Origin: Tillandsia leiboldiana
Taxonomy: Eukaryota; Streptophyta; Magnoliopsida; Poales; Bromeliaceae
Direction of reading: 5' to 3'
DNA: 64,000 nucleotides
Assembly (NCBI GenBank): GCA_029204045.2
Contig: CM055063.1
Location: 40,209,562 to 40,273,561 of the forward strand
This document shows positions 43,887 to 54,245 of the stretch, piece after piece. The position numbers were made by a program, and so were the translations under genes. A model generated the notes under the pieces. The model saw nothing but the letters and a program-made list of their open reading frames with translations, did not search any database and had not been told where the DNA came from. The stretch's first letter is position 1. Every line of letters starts with the position of its first letter.

Positions 43887-44430
43887 ACGGCTAGGGTTTT
43901 AATAAGAACAAGAGGGTTTTGATTTCTTTTACCTTAATCTTTTGTTCTCAAGTCTCTAGAGCCTCTCTCTCTAGAACTATTGCACCTTGGAGCTTTCCAA
44001 ACTCAAGTTCTTCGAATACAAGCAAGTTTTATTGATCAAAATCCCGTTTTTCACAGTTTTTCTCTATTTTCTTCAAAACGTGATGAGATTTTTCTATCTT
44101 TTTCGTTTTTGAATGGTTTTTGGTCAAATTTCTTTTGAAATAAGAACTCTGGGTAGATTAGTTTTGATTATATGCTAGGTATTCTCCTGATTAACGGATT
44201 TTTAGTCTTCGATTTCTAAAAATTTCGGTTTTAGGGCATATAATAAGGATTTTCGAAAATCATGCAATTGATCTATTTTTAAAAGTCCTTTTGCAAAACT
44301 AATTTGATTCTTAGTCTCTCTACATGATTATGATTGTTTGGGTACAATTTTTCAAATCTTTGAAAATTAACAATTTATCATGTGTTCTTGAGTTGGTCTT
44401 CACAGGATACATTTTTCACTAGCAATCAAA

Positions 44431-45144
44431 ATGGTGATCACTTGGATTATTTTCCTACTTGCTGCCATGGTACATGTCAAGGATACTGCCAAGCCTAAGA
44501 AGGCTAAGAAAGCGAAGAAGACTAAGGATGATTCTGACACTGAATCAGAGACGGAGTCGGTTGACTGGGATAACATCGAAATCGAGGGAACTGTCCCCAT
44601 TATCTCCAAAAGGAAAGCAACTGCTGAAGCTTCAAAGCCTACTACTGCTGAAAAGGGCAAAGCCCCAATAGAAGAAACCTCTGGGAAGACAAGAAGAAAA
44701 GGTGTTGCTCGCAAAAGAGGGTGTGCTCAAGGAATCTCCATTGAGCAACCAGCTGCTAGCCAAGCACCTCCACATGACTTTATCAGCTCGGCTAGGATTA
44801 AGGAAAATGAAGAGGGAAGTGGAATTCAAATTACTGAATCCCTCTCTAGAGCATACTCTGTACCTAGCGAATCCGCATGGACTGAAGACTAGCATGCATC
44901 ATCTGCTTCTACAACTCGTCCAGCGACTTCCAAGAGAAACGCTCTAGAAGCTACTGTATTGGCCCCCATTCATCAGGACCAAAGAAGACTTTCTGCTGAG
45001 CAAGAGAAATTGGGATTAGGTCTCCGACAAATGGCCGCTGACCAAAAACAGATGAAAAAGAAATGTTCCAAATTATCGCGAATGCTGAAAGGAATCTTGA
45101 ACAAGATAGACGATACTAGCTCAGACAGTTCTGATTTGGCTTGA
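44431..45144 (+). pseudogene. Damaged aORF of Copia C
   Basis: The N-terminal part (44431-44892: AKPKKAKKAKKTKDDSDTES, SARIKENE) and the C-terminal coiled coil (44959-45144: RRLSAEQEKLGLGLRQMAA) match D, but the central folded domain, about 220 residues in D, is gone and a stop (TAG, 44890-44892) follows the deletion. So the recent, pol-intact copy cannot make the full aORF protein. Confidence 0.8.
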
Positions 45145-45280
45145 TCTTTTATGCTCTAACCCTTATCGTTTCTATTGCAGGTTTTTAAGTTTTAGGTTTT
45201 AGTTTTAGTTCTCAGGATTTTCTTGATTGTGAACTTTTTAACTCTCCTTGTGTTTTGTAATTTTTGGCTTAGTTTGTGAC

Positions 45281-45294
45281 AAAAAGGGGGAGAG
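45281..45294 (+). other. Extra purine tract after aORF
   Basis: AAAAAGGGGGAGAG directly after the aORF; conserved in D at about 19494-19510. It resembles the true polypurine tract at 45848-45858. Confidence 0.5.
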
Positions 45295-45834
45295 AGTTTA
45301 GAGAGAACTTGAACAATGATTGAACAATGATGATGTGAATGTGTGAACATCAAGGTAGTATCACTTCAACTTTGACTTTGGTGAAGGGTAAGTATCACAA
45401 CTTTGGTTTTTATCTTGTGATTTGTTGCATGTTCCTACTAACTATTCGACTAACTATTTGGACATGTATTATTAATAACAAGTTGTTTGATTACTAACAA
45501 AGCAAAGTTATGACATTTGGAATTTTATTGCTTAGAAGATATGTCAATGTTTGATTGTGATCTTATTACATATCTGAATCACTCAATGTCACGGTGAGCA
45601 TAAACTCTATCTCTGTTAGGTTTTGAATGCTAAATATTCTTGAGGTATCTAACGATCTCTTTTTGTCAAGAATGATTTCTTTGTACAGAGAGTACAGATG
45701 TCTAAGTCTAGAGTCTGTTTTAGGAGTTTATATCTTATGTTTTTAAATTTTTGGATCTCCATTGTAAATTTTTGTTATATGGTGATAGCAACAAAAATAT
45801 CTTTTTGAATTTTCTTTAGTGGATCTGTGTTTTG

Positions 45835-45892
45835 TCACGAAACCGCCAAAGGGGGAGATTGTTACGGAATTTGAGTTGGCATAATTTCGTGA
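45835..45892 (+). other. Polypurine tract of C inside an inverted repeat
   Basis: CCAAAGGGGGAGAT (about 45846-45859) followed by the LTR. Arms TCACGAAA (45835-45842) and TTTCGTGA (45885-45892), with inner GCC (45845) and GGC (45878), can pair with the tract and LTR start in the loop. Confidence 0.7.
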
Positions 45893-47151
45893 AAGGTTCA
45901 AGTCTTGAAGATTGAAGGTGAAGAAGGTTGGATCATTTAACTCAATCTCAAGAAAGAAGAATTCAAAAGGATCAGGTATGTTTAACTAAAGATTTTTGGT
46001 GATCCGAATACTTCTTGTAGTGTAGAAACACCTGGAAGAATTTTTAACTGCATAAAAATCAAAAACTGGTGTTCGGACATGTTCAGGATCCGGATCAGAG
46101 CCAGCAGTCCGGATCCCGAAGGTTGTTGTTTCATACATTACTTCAATCCGGATCGCAGCATCTCACGATCCGGATCCCGAACGTTGAGTTTTCTGAATTG
46201 TATGAACGATCCGGATCAGGCAATTCCGATCCGGATCCCGAACGTTTGTTTTTCTGGAAACCGTCTTTCTTGCTACTGCAATCCGGATCGCCCAAATCCG
46301 ATCCGGATCGCCGTCCGTAAAAAATCCAGAAATGTTAGGTTTTTGATTCTTATCTCCTTCCTAGGGTTTCTAACCTATAAATAGACCCTATGATTCATTT
46401 TCTAGGGTGAAGCCGATAAAAAGGAAAATAGCCGTCATAATCAAATATCATTTTATACGGCCTAAGATCCACATATAGAGAAGAAAGGAAATCATTAGAT
46501 AATACTCTATGTTTCTTCATCTATATTGATTAGTTTGATTCTAGGTTTTCATACTCACATCTTGAGTTGAATCAAACTAATGAATACTTAGATGGTATTT
46601 CCGATCTATCTTTGATCTAAGTATTCGGCGGATCATCACCACCCAAAAACAACGATTTACCCCAAAATCGGCGCGTGGATTCGCGTGTCCTTGTGGATTC
46701 AAGGTTCAACCGCTCTCGTGGATTCGGAGCGAGGCAAGTTCGTGGATTCGAAGGGTGCTACTGGGTGAAGACCGTGGATTCGGTCGGACGTCGTGGATTC
46801 GACGTTGGACGCCGTGGATTCGGCGTTGGGCGCAGATCGTGGATTCGAGAAGCGTCGTGGAGCGAGCGGAGAAGATCCTCTAGGAGCGTATGGAAAAGGT
46901 TGAGTCGTAAGTGTGTACGGTAAATCACCTTGTACGTGTTTTAATTCTAGTGGATTTCGCCGTGTTATCGGTCCCGTGGTTTTTTTTACTCCGGTTTTGG
47001 AGTTTTCCACGTAAAAATCTTGCGTGTTATTTTTATTTCCGCATTGGGTTTTTTATCGCAACGATTTTTGAGTGTTTATACGTTTACACCTATTCACCCC
47101 CCTCTAGGTGTTTCTTCCCCTATTTAGATCTATATTACATATAACCCAACA
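45860..47151 (+). repeat. Copia C 3' LTR
   Basis: 1292 bp, near-identical to 36415-37706. Hairpin array at 46672-46850, octamers from 46675 to 46846. Followed by the target duplication aagta (47152-47156). Confidence 0.95.
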
Positions 47152-47156
47152 AAGTA

Positions 47157-48694
47157 GACGATAAACAAGTAAATGCTATAAACGGAAAAGACAAACAGAT
47201 ACACCAGAGCATTCACTTCCCCCTCATGAATCGCTAAATCCCTGTCATAATCACGCTGGGCACCTACCCCAGATTTAAAATATGTTGGGCACCAACCCCT
47301 GATACCGCGCTCATTTTCTTGGTGCCTCCAACCCCTCTACTGCCCAAGGAGTAGTCGCCTCCCCGTGACGGGTCCCCATCATCCCTAGTCATAGGGTACA
47401 CGGGTAATCTTACCATTTTTCCGGAAAAATACACCCTGTGCGGTGGCCAGACCGCCGGTGTGCGTGTAAGCAAAATATGAGCATATAAGTTAGCACCGCG
47501 ACCTCAGCCGCCTCAGTTAGAATTAAAACGGGATTCTCATGCAATGGGGTTAGACAAATTTACCAAAACATCTACTTTAATCTCACAAAAACACGGGAAC
47601 GACTATACACCGAAATACCGAAAAGGTACCCATCTCGAATTTGCTGACCGGAACACCTGAGGCCGAATCACGCTCACAATCGGCACTCGAACCTAAAAAG
47701 TCCCCAAAAGAACCGCGGTCAGAACGGAAACATATTCTGTAATTAAACGGAGTCCAAAACCCAAAAACACTACTAAAGACTCGGCACGGCGGTGGCGACG
47801 ATGCGCGACGGACGACGCGGCCACCACCGCGTCGTTGCATGCCATGCGGCCGCGCGGGCACCGGTCTCGCGCGGCAACGCATGCGGCTCGGCCGCGCGGT
47901 GCCGCATGCGGCACGGTCGCGCGGGCACCAACCCCGCGCGGCTCCACCAACGGCGCGACCGCGCGGGCACTAGCCCAGCGCGGTGCTGCCTGCAGCGTGG
48001 CGCGGGCACCAGCCCCGCGCGGCGCTGTGGGCGGCCCGACCGCGCAGGCTTTGTCCAGCGCGGCGCCGGCGGGGGCGCGACGACAGCCCTGGGATGGCGG
48101 CGGCGGCGGATAAACCAAAAACGGTGAAAAACCCCGAAACGAAAACGGAAAGAACATCGCTTACCGCGATTTCGTCGGAGAAGGCGATCCGTTCACGCTC
48201 CCGGCTTCGGGACGTTGATCGGGGATGATCGGGTCCCTCCGCTTTCTCCTTCTTTCTTTCTTTTCTCTTCCGGTTAGGGTTTTTCTTTTCCTCTTTCTTT
48301 CTTTTCTCTCCGGCTAGGGTTTCTTTTCGAAAAAAGTGATTTCTCTTTCTTGGTACGTACCGTAGAAATCCACATTAGGTATTTAATATTTAATTAATTA
48401 TTTATTTATCCGTATGAGATAATTCCTTATCTCCTCAAAAAGCGTGCACGATCCTTTGCACGCATTCCGATGCACACTACGGTTACCGCGATCCTAAAGA
48501 CCCATTTCTAGGGGATCCGTAAGTCAGAATTCGGATCCGGTCGCACCGCTGTTCACCGTTTTTCGAGCTCTATCACAGAAAAATACCCGCACCTCAAGAT
48601 TATCAACTTAAGTAAACCCGTTAATTCGGTTACCTCTAACTTATACTTTATTAGCAGGAGGGTAAATCGTTACACGAAAAGTTGTGATATTACA
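47157..48694 (-). mobile_element. Gypsy F 5' LTR, second part
   Basis: Continuation of 35736-36414 after C; total LTR about 2.2 kb. Has a GC-rich minisatellite at 47790-48100 and ends GTTGTGATATTACA as the 3' copy does at 31466. Matches the 3' copy over the last 680 bp. ctcgc at 48695-48699 is the candidate target duplication; the partner was not found. Confidence 0.8.
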
Positions 48695-51441
48695 CTCGCG
48701 ACTCTCTTACCTCGATCAGCAGGTGCAGCAACAGGAGTAGGAACAGGGGTAGATACCTCTGAAAAATCTGTCACCAAGAGAGGGTGTGAGAACTACACCG
48801 TCACGTAGTTCTCAGTGGGCACCGTCTCCAAGATCAACGGTCTGCCCACTAAGTCTACTAGAGGCATAAGATAACAGGAAAACTGAAATAATGTAAAGAT
48901 AAACTGGAATGAAATCTACAGCTATCATGCCTCTATCTACAATGCTCAAAAGGTGATACAGATGAAAATGATGCATCGACTCTAACCCAGTAGACTCAAT
49001 TAACCCAATCACACTGACTGCCACATAGGGTCCAGTCAAACCTGCGCCCATCTACTGCCATTACATCCACGGAGGACTGGACTTACGTAGGGCGTCCCAC
49101 AAGGACTGCGTCGACAAGCTGCGAAAGATAAGTAATAGGCCTAGCTCCGGAGCGGCACTCGAGGGGCGCGACGTCACCGAGGAAAATATCCGCGCATCTC
49201 TGTCGAGCTCATTATGGCTCATGCAGGCTATAGTCCAATCCACGATCAATCAGATCGATAATGTCTAATACACAACACTAACCACATCTGCCGGAATCAC
49301 TCAACGGCTCGGGACCACCGTCCCCAAACGGCTCCCAAAATAGAACACCCAACTCACAAACGAGAAGGAACCAAGACACAACAAGGGTCCGAGAATCCCG
49401 AAAGGCTGGTGCCTAGAACCCCAATCAAACAAGAGCAGGTTCCAAGCTCAACCTTTCAAAGTTCTCGATCTCCGGGGAAATCAGCTCCCTCAGGTAAAAC
49501 ATCCGAAGAGAACCAATCAGGGTTCGAAAGTTTCGGGAGACTAGCACCTACAACCCTATCAAACAAGAACAGGTTCTAGGCATAGCCCCCGTAGCTTTCG
49601 TTCCAAAAATAAGGAAACGACCCTAAGAACCCAGATCACTCAAACCCTTTCGGGTGAGAAAGTTTGTAAGAAGAAATGACAGTTATTTTCGAAATTTATT
49701 TTGATTTGAGAAGCCCAATTTTAATGAATTTTAGTTCTTTAAGAAAATCAATTAAAATAAGCTTTATTTTCCAAACCCCGAAGGGCTAATGCCTTCACCC
49801 TATCAAACAAGAATAGGCTCCGGAGACCCTTCAAATTTCGAAAGGAAAACCTTTGTTTACTGAAATTATGTGTGTCCAAAAACAGTCCGAGTTCAAGGTC
49901 CTACTAGCATCAACTCAACACTACTACAAACACAGTGCTAATGACACTAGTCGGAGAATACACAACAACCCGAGACCACCGTTTAGCCAACGCCTCCCAA
50001 CACTAGCACAACACTAGCCACAGCTACCAGACTCCATTCGACCCCCAGGCACGAGTGCAACATGCATCCTACACTATCCCGACTACTCGGCCCACTACCC
50101 GGGCGAGGAAACACTCTATATCCAGGAAAAAGAAATGCAATAGGTGGAAACTAAAACATAAAAGAACCTAGCCCAAGTGAGAGTTTTCTAGCAGTCTGGT
50201 TGAATACATGTAATCATATGACAGGATGCTATTCAAAGTCCAATAACTATATAAACATCAATAGTAGCACCTATTCTAACATGCTGAAATCTACAACACT
50301 AGAATTAGAAATAAGTCCGCCGACTTGGAGGAAAATCCAACCCACCTCGGTTTGCCACTAATTGCTTGTAGACACTTGCAATTGGGCTTCCACAGCAACA
50401 CACTCTCTTTCGAAACAGAAGGCGCAACGGCGCCCGCTACGCGCAAACGGTACACCCCGGAAAGTTCGGCGGTAAACTGCGCGGCAAACGGCACCTCCAA
50501 CAACGATCCCTGACAAGGACCAGGGCACAGAGTTCAAAGACAAAAACTCCGAAAGCAAAATCTAAGAACTGAGCTGAAAAACACAGCAAAACATGAGGCG
50601 AAACCTACCTTAACTCTGGTGCGCCGTCAAACTGGCGCCCACACGTCCGCCCGGCTCCTTGGAACACCTCGCACACGCTCCACGGCATAAACGGCGAGCT
50701 TGCAACACTCCACAACTCCCCCACGATTTTTCCCTCATGCTCCCAAAATTTTTAAGACGGAGCAGAAGAGAAAAAGGAGGGAAAAAGAAGGTGTTTCGGG
50801 CCCTTAAATAGCCCAAAAATGGGCTTGCTATAGTACCCACCCAATTAGGGGCCGCCAACAAGCGCCCCCTGCCTCCGCGCGACCACCCGCGGGCCGCCAC
50901 GTGGCAGCACAGGCGCCCCTGCGTCGCGCACCGCGCTGCACAGTGCGCGACCAACGGGGCCCCGCCATGTGGCGGTTCCCACGCACGCCTGCGCCCCGGG
51001 CCGCCCCACGTCAACGCGCAGGGGCGCCCTCGGGCGTCGCACCCAACGCGGTGTTGCCGCTTGGCGCCGCCCACGCGCGCCCATGCCCTGCCCGCGCGCT
51101 CTATTACCTCGGTCGTCACGCCCAACGAGGCGCGGCCACGTGGTGCCACCAGCGTGCTCCCACGCCCGCGCCAGCGACCGAGCTCGGCCAATCCACGCTG
51201 GCCACGTGGCAGCCGCGCGGGATCGCTGCACCCGGTGCACGTGTGTGGGCCGTGAACCGGCCCGCGACCGAAATGAGCCCGTTAGTCCATTTAAGCCTGA
51301 AAATAGCCAATTTTGACTGTTTTCGCGCTGAGTCCGTTTTTGGCATCCATTTGACGCACAACGTACTCGATACACCAAAAATAGGTGTTTTCTCACCGCC
51401 AACCACACGGTCAAGACGCACGGGGATTTCGGGACTCCACA
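48695..51441 (-). mobile_element. A-like LTR, left end removed by F insertion
   Basis: Similar to the A 5' LTR: GTTCTCAGTGGG...CTGCCCAC...CTACTAGAGGCA at 48806-48870 parallels 4648-4705. A degenerate repeat (CAAACAAGA.CAGGTTC type) recurs at about 49428, 49558 and 49806. The right part (50590-51441) is GC-rich and resembles A (340-440) and J near 51295-51360. The probable end is GGACTCCACA (51441), with no polypurine tract after it, so it may be a solo LTR. Confidence 0.55.
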
Positions 51442-52816
51442 CGAACATTTGTGAACCGTTGACTGGCTTCGATCAGCGATCGGCTCTGGTATGACCCTCT
51501 GATGTGATTGCGTCGCGTGCCAAACGATTAGGACGAGCAGGGATCCGCTTGACCGGGTTCTTCTTAATCGGACTCTTAATAAAGTTTGGAGTGGAGGAGC
51601 CGAACTAAGACAACAGGGTATTGATCAACACGGTCAAATGTTACAAGGAAAGGATTACAAAAACGACTACTCCTAGGAAAAGCAGTAGATGCGGGTATGA
51701 AAATCTATCTAGGAAAGTTGTAAGTGCGGGTATGAAAATTTATCTAGGAAAGTTGTAAGTGCGGTATGAAAATCTATTTAGGAAAGCGGTAGATACAGAT
51801 ATGAAAGGTATTGAAGAGTAGGGGTGGTCACTGGCTTACGAGATTGCATGACCCCTTTTCCTTCGATGGTTCACTTATTTATACTTGTCTGAACCACATA
51901 TACAGCTGTGTATATCGTAATTTATGGGGAATCATCACGTATCTCTCAACCACTTCATTCTGAGTTGATCCTTTTCGGCTGGACAGTGACTCTTTTCTAT
52001 CTATATTCATCCCTATGATTAGCGCGCCCAGGCTTGATCCTCGGCGCTCATTATTGCAAAGCGCCGCTTGCCAATCCTATGTTAGTTGCGTGATCTGCGC
52101 CCAGAATCTCGTGCCTGCCTTTTTCAGGATTTTTCTTTTTATGCTTGCATATGCTCCTTTTTGGCTCGAGCAGCCAATTCTTAATTCTGATTTTGTCTCT
52201 TATCGTCGTTCGGCTAAGACAAATGATGACTCACAGTCAATCGGAGTCGGTCTTGGTAAAGACGCGAGCACCTTTCATGGGCTCCTTCTTCTATCGGTTG
52301 ATATTTTTGGCCGATGGTTTGCGCCACGTGTCACCTTCTGACTTGATTGCAGCGCATTCCACGTGGTGACAATTTTAACCTCAACACCATAGTAGAGAGT
52401 ATTTCAGCCATATTCTTTATATCTTAGGATATCCTTCAGCCTATTACTTGCTGGTTACGAAAGCACCTCCACGTTCTCAACCGTTACCGCTCAAATCTCG
52501 TTTGACTTTGAGCATCTCTTTCTCGACTCCTTGCGCACCATGTGTCCTTTTTGTATTCGCCCACGTGGGTTTGGCGCATGGGCCAGGCTACACTACTTAG
52601 CATTTTTTTTCTTACGCTAACAATACCCCCGGTGAGTTTTCCGAATGGATGTTCGAATTATTAATGGCATTTAATCGACAGCTACAATTAGCCGCATCTT
52701 CCCTTCATTTCACAATTAATGATTCAATCAACAGGTATGATTAGCTATGTTTTTCGATCATTTCACATTTAATGATTCAACCGATGGCTATGATTAGCCA
52801 CATTTTTTTGCTCTAA
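51442..52816. other. Spacer with short tandem repeats, no gene recognised
   Basis: At 51691-51800 a 35-bp unit (GCGGGTATGAAAATCTATCT...) repeats three to four times. At about 52670-52840 a looser unit around TTTCACATTTAATGATTCAA recurs three times. A CACGTGG(T/G)-type string occurs near 52325 and 52360. No convincing ORF. Confidence 0.6.
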
Positions 52817-53690
52817 TTGGTTATTTCACATTTAATGTTGTCGTCATCATCTAAAACCCTTTCGACGGCAAACCCTTCATCTTTTCTAAAACATTTCACC
52901 TTCTTCTCTATTTTAAGAACTCCGAGTTTTTTATTTTTTAAAATCACTTTGGTCCATTATTTCTTTTATCGCAATGGCCCCACTTGGATTTCCCCTTTTC
53001 CTCAATCGTCTAAATTTGACGACTTTCGCCTTTTGAAATCGTCTAAGGCAGACTCTTCTCGCTTCATCCTTGGTCCTTCTTTCATGGAGAACCTCGATGA
53101 AGATGTCTACCCTTTTTTAGTTGATGACATACCATTGATGGCCGACATCATCTATCTCCAATCCTGGTCTTCTTCTAAATTCCAAGGACGAAGTCTCCAC
53201 ACCTGGCCTATGACGTCTAATGCCTACATTACCTGACTCAACCGAATTCATGAGGTTTATGATGTGCTATGGCAAGCGATTTGGATCTTTGAGGCCATCC
53301 AACTTTCAAGGATGCCTCAAGTCGATAGTCTTCTCTTAGCTTTTGCCTTGAGTTTCTAGTCTACGATTTTAAACACCTTTTTCTTCATATCAAAGCCTTT
53401 TACGTACCCCGACCCTGTTCAACGTGGAGGTGATAACCGAACTTCGCCCTCATGGCACTGTTCTCTCTTCGGGCTTCAGCCCTGATGGTACGACTGAATT
53501 GATGCTATTTTTGACTCGAAGGTGAACCTCGCCTATACCAAATTCATGAAGTGATTTGCAAGTCAAGGTCATGGCCCAGTTAGTAAGGAAAAGCACATTG
53601 CATTCTTTCTCTATTGGCTTTACCACTGCCTCTTCTGTACTCAGTCTGTAGGAAACAGTAAATTCAAACCAAGAATATAATGTTTGAGAT
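52817..53690 (+). pseudogene. Plant-mobile-domain (aminotransferase-like) pseudogene
   Basis: Three collinear blocks match plant mobile domain proteins in my reading: WQAIWIFEAIQLSRMP with SLLLAFALSF and LNTFFF (about 53271-53385); TLFNVEVITELRPHG (about 53410-53455, another frame); VSKEKHIAFFLYWLYHCLFC (about 53580-53640). The N-terminal part (52817-53236) reads YPFLVDDIPLMADIIY before a TGA. Frame changes and stops (53234, 53357, near 53492 and 53505) rule out function. Such domains occur in host genes (MAIL family) and in mobile elements; which one this is cannot be told here. Confidence 0.65.
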
Positions 53691-54245
53691 TTAAATTCAA
53701 AAAACGCGTAAACAATATTTGAATTTGAAAAAGGCCAACATTTTATGTACCGTTTCGTACAAAAATTGGTAGGAAGGTAGTACTGCGTGTAATATATGCG
53801 CTGAGAGGGACTAGGATGAAATCCCTCAAAAACTGGCAGGAAGGGCTTTTTAGCATCTTTTTGAAATCCCTCAAAATGGCTACGTTAGGGTTCTTCAACC
53901 AAACCCAAAATTTTTTTGTCCCACACACCTATAGCAGTCGCCCTTTCTTCACAACACCCTGCCCACAACCACGCACCTTCGACGACACGCTCCGGCGGTC
54001 GGAGCCCCGGTTAAGGCCGCCCCACCCCACAGCCTCATCTTTCTCCCTTTCTCTCTGAAGGCCCTGTGGACATGCGCTCCTTCCTCCTTGGCCGCACCAA
54101 CCTGAACCTATGCCACCGGCCTCATGCAGGTCCAGTGACGTCCCTACGGCCAGCTCTAGCATCGTCGTGTTCCCTGGTGCTCAGGTTTAAGATCTGAACC
54201 CGAGTTGGTGCATCCTCGAGCTGCAACTCGGGAATCGTCGCTGCC
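53691..54245. other. Spacer, nothing recognised
   Basis: AT-rich start, then GC-rich 53940-54200. No domain, repeat or RNA gene seen. Confidence 0.5.

Larger units (their letters stand above)
36415..47151 (+). mobile_element. Copia element C (SIRE-like, complete, 10,737 bp)
   Basis: Complete element with 1292-bp LTRs, a perfect 5-bp target duplication (aagta), primer site, intact gag-pol, conserved block, box module, damaged aORF and polypurine tract. By eye the LTRs differ by about six substitutions and two one-base indels, so insertion is recent. The likeliest autonomous donor of enzymes for copies like B and D, though its aORF is broken. Confidence 0.95.

Noticed and set aside
49600..51500. 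Possible host gene in the GC-rich stretch
   Set aside because: The ORFs overlap on both strands and the segment aligns with LTR ends of A and J; no domain recognised.
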